A stretch of 55,215 nt of DNA from Didymodactylos carnosus (taxonomy: Eukaryota; Rotifera; Eurotatoria; Philodinida; Philodinidae). The stretch lies in contig CAJNOQ010000314.1 in NCBI GenBank assembly GCA_905250885.1, positions 1 to 55,215 of the forward strand, written 5' to 3'. The position numbers and the translations under genes are program-made. How positions within the stretch are numbered: position 1 is the first letter of the stretch; each line of letters begins with the position of its first letter. Of the stretch, positions 1 through 11,839 are shown one piece after another. Below the pieces are notes generated by a model. The model saw only the letters and a list, made by a program, of their open reading frames with translations. It was not told the DNA's origin and did not search any database.

Positions 1-131
1 AGTAGAGTGAGGCTGACTACGATATATAAGATGAGAAAAGTGGATAGCGGAATGATGAGAGATGAGATGAAAAGCGAGACAACGGTGAAAATCTTTTTTT
101 TGCAGAAAATGTTTCCGCAGAATTCTGCGCA

Positions 132-256
132 AAAATTCCCGCCGCGTTTAAGACATTTACGACGAAAAATTTCTGCAGAATTCTTCTACATCGGGAAAAG
201 AGAAGAATTCTGCCGAGATTTTTCGTCGTAAATGTCTTAAACGCGGCGGGAATTTT
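132..256. repeat. Short hairpin inverted repeat
   Basis: Left arm 132-187 (begins AAAATTCCCGCCGCG) pairs with right arm 201-256 across a 13-base loop, with only about two mismatches. Variants of the words TTCCCGC and CTGCAGAA continue on both sides to about position 390, so this is probably the core of a larger degenerate element. No target-site duplication was seen. Confidence 0.85.
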
Positions 257-1141
257 CCCTAAGAAAAGAACGGAGTTCTTCAGATTTTCGAAAGATTCCT
301 GCAGAATGCGGCGGGAAAAGTGCTTCTTTTCCTGCAGAAGACTTTCACTTCCCGCGTGAAAATGTTTCATTTTTCCCGCAGGAACTTGTGGAATCACGCT
401 CATTTTTTTTCACTGGGCACAGGAATAGAGTGTGAGCAACGGTGTAGCTATGGGCACGTCGTAAGGAAAATCAAATTAGGAAGAAGCTGTCACAAGCACT
501 GTAGTTACACAGAAGCCCTCACTCAAGTGACTTCCAAAAACACAAATTTTTTTGTACCACAGTGTCATATCTCATTCACATTAAATAAAATGGAAAATAT
601 AAAAGTCAGTTTCGTCGCCTTTTAAATGCCAGATTGGATTTATTATACTCAGAGATGTTTTAATGTCATTCAACATCCTCGAAATAAGCAGAAAATGTAG
701 ACCGCATTGTATACGGTTGTTACGATTATTAAAAAGTTGTGTATTTTTGTATCTGTAATATTTACCGAAAAACACAAATTTTTCATGGATCATAGAGAAA
801 AGAAAATTGAATACACATATATATGCTACTAAGAATATATACATTCCCTCACAGTGTTCAAATAATTTGGATATATGAAATCGAAATATTTGTTAGTATG
901 ATGAATTGATAAATTACGTAGATAATTCATGTTTGAAGTTAAAACTAAAAAAGCCAAAAAATTTGGTGGTCTGTTTCTGAATGCTCAAGTCTTTCTTATT
1001 GATGCGACATACGGATATGGTAAAATGTTATTCTTTCAACATGCATGCAGACAGATCTAGTTAAAAGTCTCTTTTCCAACTACTAATCATGCATTATTGA
1101 CGAAATGTATCTAGATTTTTCTCATACGTGATGTTTCCTTT

Positions 1142-1588
1142 GCGGCCTGGCCAGCTAACTCTACCTGCGTACGTAATTCCGTGACGTTTTTCTATGATTT
1201 TGTTTTATTTGCAGAAATTTTTGAAAAAGTCAGAACTCAAAGTAAATAAACCATTTTGTAGACAATTTAATTCTCTATCGACTGACCTGATTTTGAAACG
1301 TTTTAGCGAAAATCTCTTGGTTAGGAAATTCAAAACACTGAGAGCTACTTTTTGCATATCTTTTTTATAAATTTAGTAAAGCGGCTCTCATTGTTTTGAA
1401 TTTCCTAACCAAGAGATTTTCGCTAAAACGTTTCAAAATCAGGTCAGTCGATAGAGAATTAAATTGTCTACAAAATGGTTTATTTACTTTTGAGTTCTGA
1501 CTTTTTCAAAAATTTCTGCAAATAAAACAAAATCATAGAAAAACGTCACGGAATTACGTACGCAGGTAGAGTTAGCTGGCCAGGCCGC
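1142..1588. mobile_element. Foldback/MITE-like element, about 447 bp
   Basis: The element is a nearly perfect inverted repeat. It begins GCGGCCTGGCCAGCTAAC and ends with the reverse complement, with arms of roughly 200 bases around a short centre near 1350-1380. It has no coding capacity and is probably a non-autonomous DNA transposon. The ends are sharp but I see no clear target-site duplication. Inside the arms the 17-mer GACAATTTAATTCTCTA (1261-1277) recurs in the foldback element at 27704-28569. A lone relative of the terminus lies at 35025-35041. Confidence 0.85.
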
Positions 1589-1596
1589 CTAGTGAA

Positions 1597-1880
1597 TGTA
1601 CTTGAGATTAAGTACTTAGCTACTTGCAAATTTTCTAAACTACTTGGTTAAGTACTTGTCTAGCATTTTTAGATTTAATACTTGCCAAGTACTTGGAAGA
1701 ACTTCGGATACTTGCATGTATTTCGCAAGTACTCACCAGGTTACCTACCAACTACTTGATGAAGTACTTATACTTGTTAAATTACTTAATAAGTACCTTT
1801 TGTACTTGTAAAACAGTCTTGTAAACATTCCAGGTACTCTGGACATTACTTACCCAAGTACTTTTCTAAGTACATGGTCT
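1597..1880. repeat. Degenerate AGTACTTG word array
   Basis: About 280 bases are dominated by irregularly spaced copies of TACTTG, AAGTACTT and their complement. The spacing varies, so this is not a simple tandem satellite. It directly abuts the foldback element at 1142-1588. Comparable word clusters are known as subterminal repeats of hAT-like transposons; assigning this one to such an element is inference. Confidence 0.75.
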
Positions 1881-2847
1881 CAAATACTGATCTCAATTGA
1901 TCTCAAATTAGCTTGAGTTGTATTATTATATAAGACCAGTCCATACTCCATAACGACGATTATGAATGTAAACATGGTGAAGAATGTTGAATTTGTTATT
2001 TATCAACGAACATATTTCTCACGGAAGTAAAAAGTGAAAATTATCTGCAGTTTTTATACAAAAAATCTTATACCACATTTTTGCATAGAGCATATTTCAA
2101 ATTTCAAAATTATTTTATTTTATGGATGGAACGCTCTACCATTTACTTTCCATTTCCATGTAAATAATATTGATTTATTTGCGATCCAAATGAGAGGAAC
2201 AATATCCTTTCTTACAGTACAAAGAATCCCAAAGTATCGTCATGCACAGTTTTCTAAAACTAAAAAATCTCTATGGATAAGTATAGCACAATAATATCCC
2301 ATTCATGGATGGATTCTGATAGACATCAGTATCCTCCTCAAACTAGTACTAGAGGAATATCTTAGTCAATGGATTCAAAAAACTTTTTTTTATATCAACA
2401 GAGCAGCTGTATCCAGTCTTCTTCCCAGGACGTCGACAATGATGCAATTAATAGCCAATTAAATGTCTCTTAATACGTCATTAATCGACATTTAAGTGTC
2501 ATCTTTTTGGCATTTGACCCCATTATTTGGCCATTTTAACTGGGAATGCTTTAATATCTTAAAGTGACATTTATTTAAATGGCAAAAAATGGTCTAAAAA
2601 CAAACATTTGGTGGTAACAGTAAGACTATTTTCACACATTAATTGCCAGTTAATTGTCACTTTTATCGACGTTTTCTCGGTACGACTTCTTTTAATTCGT
2701 AGCTTTAGAAATACTATTTACCAAATTTTTTTCATTTAATATCTTCTGACGCCTGAGATATTATCAGCTGCACCAACCCCAGAATCACAGACTGCTTCCT
2801 CAAGACAAGTTTCTGTGACTCGTACAATTAAAGAAGATAAAAATTTC

Positions 2848-4346
2848 AAAGGACCCTGTCGGATTTCAAAAGTGTGTCGAACCAGAAAGTTATATATAAG
2901 GTTTTGTAGAGCTTCTTGCGATGGATCTAACCCTGGATTGGGTTTTGGTTAATACCTTCTGGTTACCGAGATATGGTTGTCACCATGTTTTTGATTTTTA
3001 ATCGGTATTGATGTAAGAGGAAGAATCAAGATTCGGTAATGTAGTACAATGAGATGTTGTCTTACCCATATTCTTGTAAAGCAATGAAAACTGTATAAAC
3101 TAGTTCAGTAATGGGCAATAGAGGCTTGTTCTTCTAGGAAAAATGGGTCATTTATGAAAAAAGTCTATCATACCTATGTTACATGTGCGAGTAAGGGGTA
3201 GTCGAGTTCATAGAACTTTATATTGATAAAATTTCCAAGGTTAGCAGAAAGACTTCGAGAATTAGCATCGAGCGTTCTTCCAGTTTCTCAAATTTCAGAA
3301 ATTCAGAATTATCCATTCCACGAATTCAGGATTAGCATCAAGTATTCAGAAATAAAATCAAGCCTTTTCTTAATTCAAGAATTCGGAAATTGAATTCATC
3401 AAACCCGAGAAAGATTCAACAATTCAGGAATTGGCAGACACCGTTTAGTTTTTCCAACTGAAAGCGTACAATAATTGAAAAGTTGAGAATGTGACCTTTA
3501 TGAATTTCTTGAACTCGAAAAGGTCAAAAATTCTGTGAATTTGTATGGAATCGGTTTCTACTCACATATTGAGAATAGTCATAAATCGACGAATTACGGG
3601 GATCAGAATGAACTGTAGCGTATGATTCAATGTTGGGTAGCGGCTCACTCTCATCGTCCCACTCCACCCCACACCGCACTATGGTTACAAAGAGACGTCC
3701 TATTTGTTAGTCTCTGAATTAAAACTTATATATTCTTTCGATTGAAAAAACTCAAAAGTCTGGGTCAATTTCTAAGATCTGAATGCATTTACTTCTATGG
3801 GAAAAAATCTTTACTTGAAAAATGTATCCCAAAATAGGGTATATTTTGGACTTGAACTTGTTGATAAGTAAATCAGACCAGAAAAAACCCAATTTTAACA
3901 CCATACTCGCGATCTTCGAATGAACCTGAGTCCAAGGGAGTTTTATATATTTGGTCAAAAGACTTCCAAAAGAACCAATGGATAATAGACATGAGTCATT
4001 CTGTAAAGCTATCTAGTTTTGTGTGTGAAGAGATGGAACCAAGTTTCGTATGCCATTCGATTCGCCTTGAATTCAGCTTTAAAAGTGCGTGTGGCTTTTT
4101 TAGAATTTTGTTTCGTTGTTGAGAAACTCAGTTTTTCTAAATCGGAGGCGAAAAGTCGGAATTCTGCCGGTATTTTTCAATTTTCTTCATCATAACTCAA
4201 CTTTTATGCAGTAGAAATATCATATTCGGAATTAGGATAAAAAGCTGATCGGCTGATGGGTATTTCGAAATTTTTAGTTGATTTTCATTTTTTGGTTAAA
4301 ATCTTGATTGGTTCGACATACTTTTGAAATCCGACAGGGTCCTTTC
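2848..4346. mobile_element. Possible non-autonomous element bounded by 37-base inverted repeats
   Basis: The segment at 2848-2884 (AAAGGACCCTGTCGGATTTC and onward) is repeated in inverted orientation at 4309-4346 with about one mismatch. The 1.4 kb between holds the word array at 3246-3440 and no gene-like frame. The pair may mark an inserted element or two separate copies of one repeat; true termini and target duplications were not found. Confidence 0.5.
3246..3440. repeat. Degenerate AATTCAG / TTAGCATC word array
   Basis: Loose repeats of AATTCAGGAATT, ATTCAGAA and GGATTAGCATCAAG fill about 200 bases with irregular spacing. They resemble the other word arrays of the window in style but use different words. 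No coding frame is present. Confidence 0.55.
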
Positions 4347-4645
4347 CGTCATTTATACTAGTCATGATGGCAAAATAAAATGGTGAATGGATGGGCGGCT
4401 CTAAACTGGCTGTTAAATGCCAATTTATGATCAGCTTTCTGACATTTTGAAATAGAGAAAAAACTGCATCAAAACGGACATTTAACAGGTACATTTATTT
4501 GATTCAATAAAATCTATAATAACAGCCATGATAAATTCAAAAATAAAACGTTTATTGTGTATACCAGCATTATGCAAAGTGTAAAAGGTAGAGCAAGATG
4601 GAAATGTGAAAAGAATTTGAAAAACTATTTTTGTTTTCTCTTCAG

Positions 4646-4913
4646 ATCAAGCGTTCGTATATCCACTGAAATTTAAATTAATAATTCGTCCAATGATTGA
4701 CCGTCATTTGGATTCAATGTTCATCAAGGAAGAATATCTCGAAAAAGAATGTCAATATATTGATTATACCATCGTGAGACCACCATGCCTTCTTGATGAT
4801 CCAATTATTGGTAAGTAATTTAGCTAGATTGTTCTTGACAACATTCAACTTGTTTGTTTATTCTTTTATTTCTAGAAAAAGCTGTTAAGTTCACGAAGAT
4901 GATTATTTTTTAA
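4646..4913 (+). pseudogene. 3' remnant of an NmrA/BVR-B-like NAD(P)-binding oxidoreductase
   Basis: A clean exon runs from 4646 (acceptor TTCAG) to the GTAAGT donor after 4810. It encodes about 55 residues that include IIRPMIDRHLD, then EEYLEK, then YTIVRPPCLLDDP. This pattern (Met/Lys-rich helix, then TIVRPP..L.D.P) is typical of the second half of atypical short-chain dehydrogenases such as the NmrA/biliverdin reductase B group. If spliced, a second piece at 4876-4913 adds about 13 residues and stops. If unspliced, the frame stops at 4816-4818 right after DDPIIGK, the point where intact family members continue with Gly-Lys-Tyr. Either way the C-terminal strands and helices are missing. No N-terminal Rossmann exon (Gly-rich loop) was found upstream in this window. 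I call it a broken gene; exons to the left of the window or a genuine short isoform remain possible. Confidence 0.6.
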
Positions 4914-5044
4914 AAAAATATAGTGAAATGAGTGAGTGAGTATATAGAATATTTCATAAAAAAGATAAGCAGTAAAGTAAGTCTATCATACAGAAGAATA
5001 TAACACTCAATTTTAAATGTAGACGGATTAATAAAAATAATATA

Positions 5045-7439
5045 TTAGTCAATATTTTGCTGTTCTTCAATTATCTGACATATTTTTTCATAGACATCGT
5101 TCAATGTATTTTCTTTAACAACAGCTGAAATAGAATGTACAATACAGTATTTGTGGATTATTAATACAAAATTTCCTAGTGGTAGCATGCTCATTCACTA
5201 GTGTTTTGTCTATTACTATCTCTATGATAAATTTTAACATTCCTTTACATCCAAATAGATAATGACAGTTAAAGTGTAGGCATCTTCAAGTTGGTTATAC
5301 TTTCTAATTGATGTTCACTGCTATCCATTTCACAGGACAATGCAGTTGATTGCAATTTATTAAACTTGAAGGATTATAGTGATTTTTAGAGGTTTTGGTT
5401 TTTGGCCTTCCCTGGCCAGACTTGAAGTTTAATAAATTTTCTGATTGTGTAGGGTTGTAGAGAAATGCTTGCTCTATCAAACTCATGTCATACGACAACT
5501 CCATGCTATAAGAACTTTCGGCGCTAAGCCCACTTAAAGAAGTTCCACCGATAAGTGGCACCAGAAGCCGGTGCAATCTGCTTGAATGTTACATTTCCTG
5601 ATAAAATGATCTTTTCTCTTTCTAACAACGCAAACCACACGTCTCTAGCTACTTCAATTGAGAAGTTATTCAAGTTGCAACCAACTGCATTGTCCTATGA
5701 AATGGATAGTAATAGTTTGTATCTCAGTAGAGAAAAGTGTAGAAATAGTACGCATGTGATGATAATAGCCATACTCTCTTTATTTGAGGAAAAAATTGAA
5801 GAAATAAAGACTTTATTAGAGGAATAAACTAATGGCAAAGTTTTCAAAAACTCAACGATAATCTCATTGGCTTTTACAAACTTGATAAAACAGGGAGCAA
5901 TTATATACTTCGTATAGCAGAGTGAATATTTCCTCTCAATTACAGTACTTACCAGTAAACATATCCAAAAATATTTGTTCAGTTTCAACTGCTGTTTTAT
6001 CATATAATTTTTGTGCGCTCTCTTTATTAGCATCTGCACCCATACTATCGCTAAAATCGACGAAAGATTTAGATCACTTAACGCTATTATTAAATTTCTT
6101 ACTAGATCCATTTCACATCTGGTGGTTTAATAAAAATAGTTATTGAATATAAACCGGCTACTCTTAAATATTTGACTGCGAGATCACGCACATTTAATAA
6201 GCAATGTTTACCTTACACAAACAAGTAAAATAATAACACAAACAGTATGTCACATGAGGAATTAACTCACCGATTCTGAAACTTTGACAGCTTGCACGGA
6301 TGTTCCATAAAAATTTTCTTTATATTCTCCCGCTTCGATAAATAAATGATTTTGAATATCTTCTTCCATTTGTTCACGAGACGGTACAAAATAATAATAT
6401 TGGCCATTTATTTCGTTATCGCGACGGGGACGAGTGGTGTCTAAATAACAATTAAATAAATTTATTTTTATATGTTTAGTAATATATGAGCAAAAACTTA
6501 CGTGGTACACTAATTGCAAATTTATCTGGTTTATCGGTCATTAATCGATCATATATAGTTTCTTTAAATGGTCCAAAGATGATAACGGGTCGAGTAGGAT
6601 TTGCTATAAAAATAATAGACAAGATTTGAATGTACAAGATTTTATCAATATAATTCTTATATTCATGCTGCGTAACAAGTTCATAAGATAATTTATCTGA
6701 CTAGAAAGTGTAACTATAGCCTTCAAAAGCTTAAACATAGGATTGATTTCTAGAAAAACACAGAATAAAAGATTGAGAAAATCAATCAACCTGTAAAACA
6801 CTATCAGATACCAAGAGTACTCTTTTCTGTGCATAAGTTTACCACTTACAATTTGGAAAGAAGAATCTTATTTCTCTTTCAACACTAACAGGTGAATCAC
6901 TTCCATGCACAGCATTTTTCTCTTCATTTGTGCCAAAAAGTGCTCGAACACTAATCAAAAGAAGACAAACAAAATAACAACAACATAAACTACTAATCTG
7001 AGCGAAAGAGTACTCTACTACTCTAAGAGTACTCTGACAGTACTCTACTGTCAGGATATGATTCTCTAGCTTGGGTTGAATTTGTCGGCCCAATTAATTC
7101 TTGCCATGCACCTATTGCATTTTCTCTCTTCAACATCATGGCTAATATTGGTCCACTCGTCATGAATGCAACGAGAGATGGAAAAAGCTTGCCATAATGC
7201 TTACTGCCAGTATGAAAATCGGAACATTGTTCAGCTGTCAATGTAACTTGACGCTTCTAAAGTGGAAAAGAACATTCAAATAAATGGCTTATTATCAAAG
7301 GTGAAGACACTTGCAAGATGGTAAAACTATTTTTCAGTATCATATCTTCAATCTCATTTGTATTTTGAATTGCATCTGGTTTAATGAGTGCCAGCGTTCG
7401 TTTATCTTTCTGACCAGTGTATGTTGAATCTTTTTCCAT
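5045..7439 (-). CDS. NDP kinase (NME5-like) - MAGUK-type guanylate kinase-like fusion protein
   Basis: Exons in transcript order: 7439-7311, 7256 to about 7039, 6950-6850, 6603-6502, 6440-6267, 6211-6103, 6050-5953 and 5124-5045 (stop TAA), giving about 335 residues. Residues 1 to about 148 are a nucleoside diphosphate kinase domain. It has IKPDA near the start, [11 protein letters not shown], and the active-site NAVHGSD with its catalytic His, closest in style to NME5, a ciliary family. Residues from about 150 follow the DLG guanylate kinase-like domain closely: [61 protein letters not shown]. The P-loop is lost, as in DLG, so this half probably binds protein rather than phosphorylating GMP. 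Phase is kept across the 246-base intron between the domains (Asn-T|CA-Asn). Two junctions need care: after YPD (donor near 7038) and 6267/6211, where donor GTTAAT rather than GTGAGT keeps frame. The last intron (5125-5952) carries a foldback insertion. The start ATG is 13 bases after an AG acceptor. Confidence 0.8.
5319..5711. mobile_element. Foldback/MITE-like insertion in the last intron of the NDPK-GK gene
   Basis: The left arm contains CTATCCATTTCACAGGACAA (from 5321), followed by a TGCAGTTGATTGCAA stretch. The right arm (about 5660-5709) is its reverse complement with a few mismatches. The insertion expands an intron to about 830 bases in a gene whose other introns are mostly 50-70. Open frames on both strands here (5304-5576, 5555-5827) are by-products of the element. 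Confidence 0.65.
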
Positions 7440-9515
7440 AATAAGTAGAAATCTACAATAGAGACCTGCAACCCGACCCAATTTAAAATATAAATAATAA
7501 TATCAATTTTGTATTAATCATTGAAAAGTTAATTCTACTGGAATTTTCAGTTGAAATATTTATTTCAGAATAACTGCATTCGCTAACGAGGTAAGGTCTT
7601 CAGACGTCCAACTACGTTTTTAATGATATGATGCCACTTAATAGAGTAAAGTGAGGAGATAAAAGCCCTCAAAGGAGAACCCATATCAGTTCTTTCAAAA
7701 GGTATGAATTTTTTTGTTCTAAAGGAACACTGTGTGTAGTAACAGTAATAATTCTGTAACTCAGTCAGAACAAAGAATTAAGAAGTGAAATTATCTTTTG
7801 TACTTTCGATGAATGCGATGCCCCCCGCTAAATAAGTAGGTAAATAAAAAGACATAAACTAAAAAATAAAACAAAAGAGTAAAAATTTATCGGGTCAGGT
7901 TCGGGTTACGTTTTCTTAACCCGTGTAGGTCCCTAATCTACATATAATAATTAGACCGGGAAAATCAGCTATTAAAGCAAACCCCAATCCAATGCAAAAG
8001 TCTATGATGAAAAGTTTTTTTTGACATATTTCACTGTTAAAAATTCAGTCGTAACAAGTCTAATAAAACGTCGTTTCAGACATCCCAAACAAGATAATGT
8101 ATTAATGACCTATGTGCTGCTAATCTACGAAAGGTCCGAAGTTTTGATCTTGCGGCAAGCACAAATTCTCCATAATATCCTTTTCGTAAGAAATAAATAA
8201 ATATTCCCGTCTCTGATGCGATTTTCGGTAGAAAGAGTATTAGTTTAAAATTTATTTATAGGAATTAATCGTAGTCTAACACACATCAAAAAAGAGCTAA
8301 GGCCTGTCCAAAGAAGAGTGATCAGAAACCTCATTATTACTCAGGTGTCCGAATCAATGATATAATAAATACTTAGTAAAGAGAGATAGTTAAATAACAG
8401 AGAAATAACCAAACGTACTAAAAATAAAAGACTAGCCAAATAAAAACTTAATAAGTGAAAAAGTAAAAAGCGGATAGATACACAAATTTTTATAATCCTC
8501 TTAATTCGATGTACATATGAAAAAATGAAGAATATATGTCCTAAAAAATATCTCGTATTGCATTATTACTACTAGTACTCCCATTACCAAATTTTCTACG
8601 TCACTTGTCTCACCAAAACGAGAAAATAAAAAAAAACGCTTTTTGTTTCGTTTTTTCATACTAAAAAACGGATAAAAAAAATGCGTTTTTTAGTATGAAA
8701 AAACGAAACAAAAAGCGTTTTTTTTTTATTTTCTCGTTTTGGTGAGACAAGTCATGTAGAAAATTTGGCAATCGACTATGTTCCGAATGTATCTGGAAAA
8801 TAAAACGAACGAATAAATATCTCTACATAGGGAATCATTTTGTGCCTTCCAGATATTTACTAACACAGTTATGGATGTAGATAGAACGTTCTCTATATAG
8901 AATTAATTTCAGTAATAAATAATCAAGAGTTATGAGGATGAGGGCGTTTTTATGTCTGAGAGCCTTTCAAGATGGGACGAGGTGACCGATGTAACACATA
9001 ATAAAATAAATAATATTCAACTGTTTCTATAGATTCACATGTACAAAGATTGAATTTGTATAGATTTTTTTTTAAATGTAAATCATCGTTTAATGTAGAA
9101 AGAGAGAATATTTCTTTTCTTTCACTATCAATGAATAATCAGATGATTATATTGTAAACTGCGAGTAACCCAAATATGAAAAATCGAAAAAAATCTTCAC
9201 ATTTGTTCGATACATCTTTCATTTATTTCAAGGTGAGCAAAAATGAACAAAAGTGCACTTAAATTTGTTGAAGACAGCTTTTTTTTGTCTTGTTGTCCTT
9301 TTATTTGTGATAGCACTCGAAATTTTTTCGATGTGTATGTGTGTGCTTTATTGAAAAATAAAACAAGTGAAATCCTAAAACATTGTTTGTGAAAAATTCG
9401 ATACAACTGTGGTGAGTAATAATGTGTAAAGTTAATCGGTAAAAAGTTTTGTTTGTATATTTTGACTAATTAATTAAATGATTTAATTATTCAGTTTACT
9501 AGTTTAATTTAACTG
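7440..9515. other. Gene-free stretch between divergent genes
   Basis: It separates the start of the minus-strand NDPK-GK gene from the start of the plus-strand zinc-binding/propeller gene, so both promoters should lie here. No frame looks coding. The only clear structure is the hairpin at 8587-8768. The remainder is AT-rich and unremarkable. Confidence 0.6.
8587..8768. mobile_element. Near-perfect 182-base hairpin element
   Basis: Left arm begins CCAAATTTTCTACGTCACTT and the right arm ends in its reverse complement. Arms are about 80 bases with very few mismatches, including complementary A-runs and T-runs (CGCTTTTTGTTTCG), around a tiny centre near 8672-8684. The high arm identity points to a recent or conversion-maintained foldback. 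No coding capacity and no certain target-site duplication. Confidence 0.85.
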
Positions 9516-11369
9516 ATGCCACCTAAAAGAAATAATTCTCGAATTATTGCATTATGTACCCAATGTGGTAGTAGACGTGAACTACAAGCATGTTTAGTAT
9601 GTGAAAAACCAAAATGTAAACAATGTTCAGAAAAACATGAAAAACAACAAAATTTTGACGCTGAAGATATTCGACAACATATAATAGAAAAAAAACAAAA
9701 ATTAAAGTTTCGAATCAACGAACTTCGAACACAAACAAGTAAACAATTATTATTTTCACATTTTATTCACATATTGTTAGTTGTTATTGCACTGTATCAC
9801 TATCACCTGTTTGTTTGTGTTTCACCTAGATATTATTCAAAGTTCGATAAAGAACTGTTCAAATATTGCTTTAGATGCAATTAAATCTCTACAAAAAAAT
9901 TATGAAAAAACAAAAATAGAATTGAGAGTAAGACGAGATAGTATTTCACGAGAACTTGAAAATTCGACAAAAGATAATGAAAGGTAGTACGCAGATAAGT
10001 CAATAATGTTCAATCTCATATATCTAATATTTATGAACTTTAGATTATTAGCTAAACTCAACACATTATGGAAAGATCTTGAAAGAAATCAATTATATCA
10101 AAAATTGCAAAATACAAATCTATCGTGAGTAGAAATCATACACGTAACTTAAAAATATATTCAGCAATAAAATCTATTGTAGTTCATCTGAATTTTTAAT
10201 TGGTAACTTAAGTGAAATTGAACCACTTATCAATACAATTGAAAATTTACTGCGACAAATTCAAATTCAACAGGTAATAATAATGAAAATATTCAAAGAA
10301 TTTTTTAGAATTTAGATCGTTTCTAATTTATCGTTTAAATCTTTTTTAGGTTCAAATTAAAATGAAAAATGAATCTGCTCTTAGTTATGATACTCGCTCT
10401 GTGCTATTAAGCGATAATAATCGGCTATTATCAAGAAAATCGAGCGGTGGACATATTGCTTTTGATGCATCAAGTCTTGTTGCCTATTCACAAGACTGTT
10501 TTCAATATATGCGATATTCAATTGATCTTGATATTATTCCATCTTTTATTTCCGTAGTTAAAAATTATATTTTTATTTGTGACGAAGATGGTTATGTTCG
10601 AGTGTATTCTTATTCGAAAAAATTACGCCGTCAACCATTATTAAAAGAAAAATATACTTTACAAGTGAGAAAAATGATTACAGCGTTTACATGTACCACT
10701 GATTATTTGATATCATACGAAAAAGATGTAAAATTACTTTCATTCTATAATTATCATGGTGGTATTATTCACAAATTAATTATACAAGATTTACCCGATC
10801 AACTGTTGTATTCCGGTGATGGAACAAATGATTTCTGGATGTGTAGTCATATTACTTTTCGTTGTTCTCTATATAGCGTTTTAACAGGAGTAGACAGTAC
10901 TGATTTACATTTAAAATTAGTTCATGAAAAGAACTATAAGGCGTCAGCTGATATTGTTGAACCTGTGTGGTTAACTGCAAATGAGAAATTTGTTGGAATT
11001 CATGATCTAAGTAATACTAAAGATCGAATGTTACTCTATGACAAGAAACATCATTATCAATATGCAGTAGCAGTTTCATTAGAATGTGTTAAATATTATC
11101 ATAAAATTGATACATCAAATATTTATTCAGTTTTACTTCATCCTACGGAACCTCTCTTAATTATGAAATATGTACCTGATTCATACGAAAATAAATTTCA
11201 AGAAATAGTTGTGGTCGATTGGACAAATTTTGAAGAGCCACAAGTTATTTCTCGTATTCAAGAACAAAATATTTATGGAATGGCTCTAACTGATGATAAT
11301 GAAGTTATATTTGGAGTTGTAAAAAGTAAAAAGAAAGGTGGAAAATTAATGGTTTATAATTTGGAATGA
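9516..11369 (+). CDS. Zinc-binding (B-box-like) - coiled-coil - propeller-like protein
   Basis: Five exons (9516-9738, 9830-9983, 10044-10124, 10183-10273, 10350-11369) join in frame to 522 residues. The N-terminus has a Cys-rich module, C-x2-C-x8-C-x2-C-x4-C-x2-C-x3-H (CTQCG ... CLVCEKPKCKQCSEKH), resembling a B-box zinc finger. Residues of about 60-180 are Lys/Glu/Gln-rich and helical, likely coiled coil. The large last exon gives about 335 residues of short beta-like segments (YIFICDEDGYVRVYSY, IYGMALTDDNEVIFGVV) that suggest a divergent beta-propeller. The layout recalls TRIM/NHL-type proteins without a RING. The exact family is unknown to me; a ubiquitin-pathway or scaffold role would be a guess. 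The ATG lies 13 bases after a possible AG acceptor (9501-9502). Introns are 59-91 bases. Confidence 0.8.
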
Positions 11370-11839
11370 AATCTGTACTAGTAAAATTTTCTCTTAGTAC
11401 ATTGTATGAACATAAAATTCATGAGTTCATTCATGCAGAATCAGAAGGATATTAGGAAATTGCATCTGCGTGCGAGTATGTGTGTGTATGACACTGATAA
11501 AAATAGTCTTGTGAACTAAATAACTTTTCCTGTAATCTTGTATTATTGAGACAACCATATAATGAAATGAATGAGGCACATCGAAATTTAAAGTAAGTAT
11601 AATAGTATGAGGCAATCAACAGCGTATTTCACTCATTTTATTTGATTGTTACCAGAAGTGGGCAACACCAACTCTGGGATTGAGTTGTGCTTTTATTTGG
11701 CCGGGTTGCATTGGGTCTAGATTTTCTCAACGCCGCAATTTTGATTCGAAATTTCTACAACTCTGACACTTTTCTTTGCTTTTTTTATCACATCACATCA
11801 GATTTTTTCTTACAACGCGATATCAACATGTGTTCAACT

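Larger units (their letters stand above)
1..4645. other. Gene-free repeat-rich stretch
   Basis: No open frame here has domain character or coding-like composition. The stretch holds the hairpin at 132-256, the long foldback element at 1142-1588, word arrays at 1597-1880 and 3246-3440, and the inverted pair at 2848-2884 and 4309-4346. Short words related to GACATTTAA recur loosely at 2440-2680 and 4390-4490. The rest (about 260-1140, 1880-2440 and 3450-4300) shows nothing I can name. The 86-codon frame at 2034-2294 looks like chance. Confidence 0.6.

Noticed and set aside
5304..6146. Plus- and minus-strand frames over the last intron and exons of the NDPK-GK gene
   Set aside because: They cross the foldback insertion and splice sites in the wrong frame; the GK reading frame explains the exons.
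6267..6271. Apparent frameshift in the GK domain at the GTGAGT donor
   Set aside because: Using the donor GTTAAT four bases further keeps frame and aligns exactly with DLG spacing (VSESVSKHC), so no mutation is needed.
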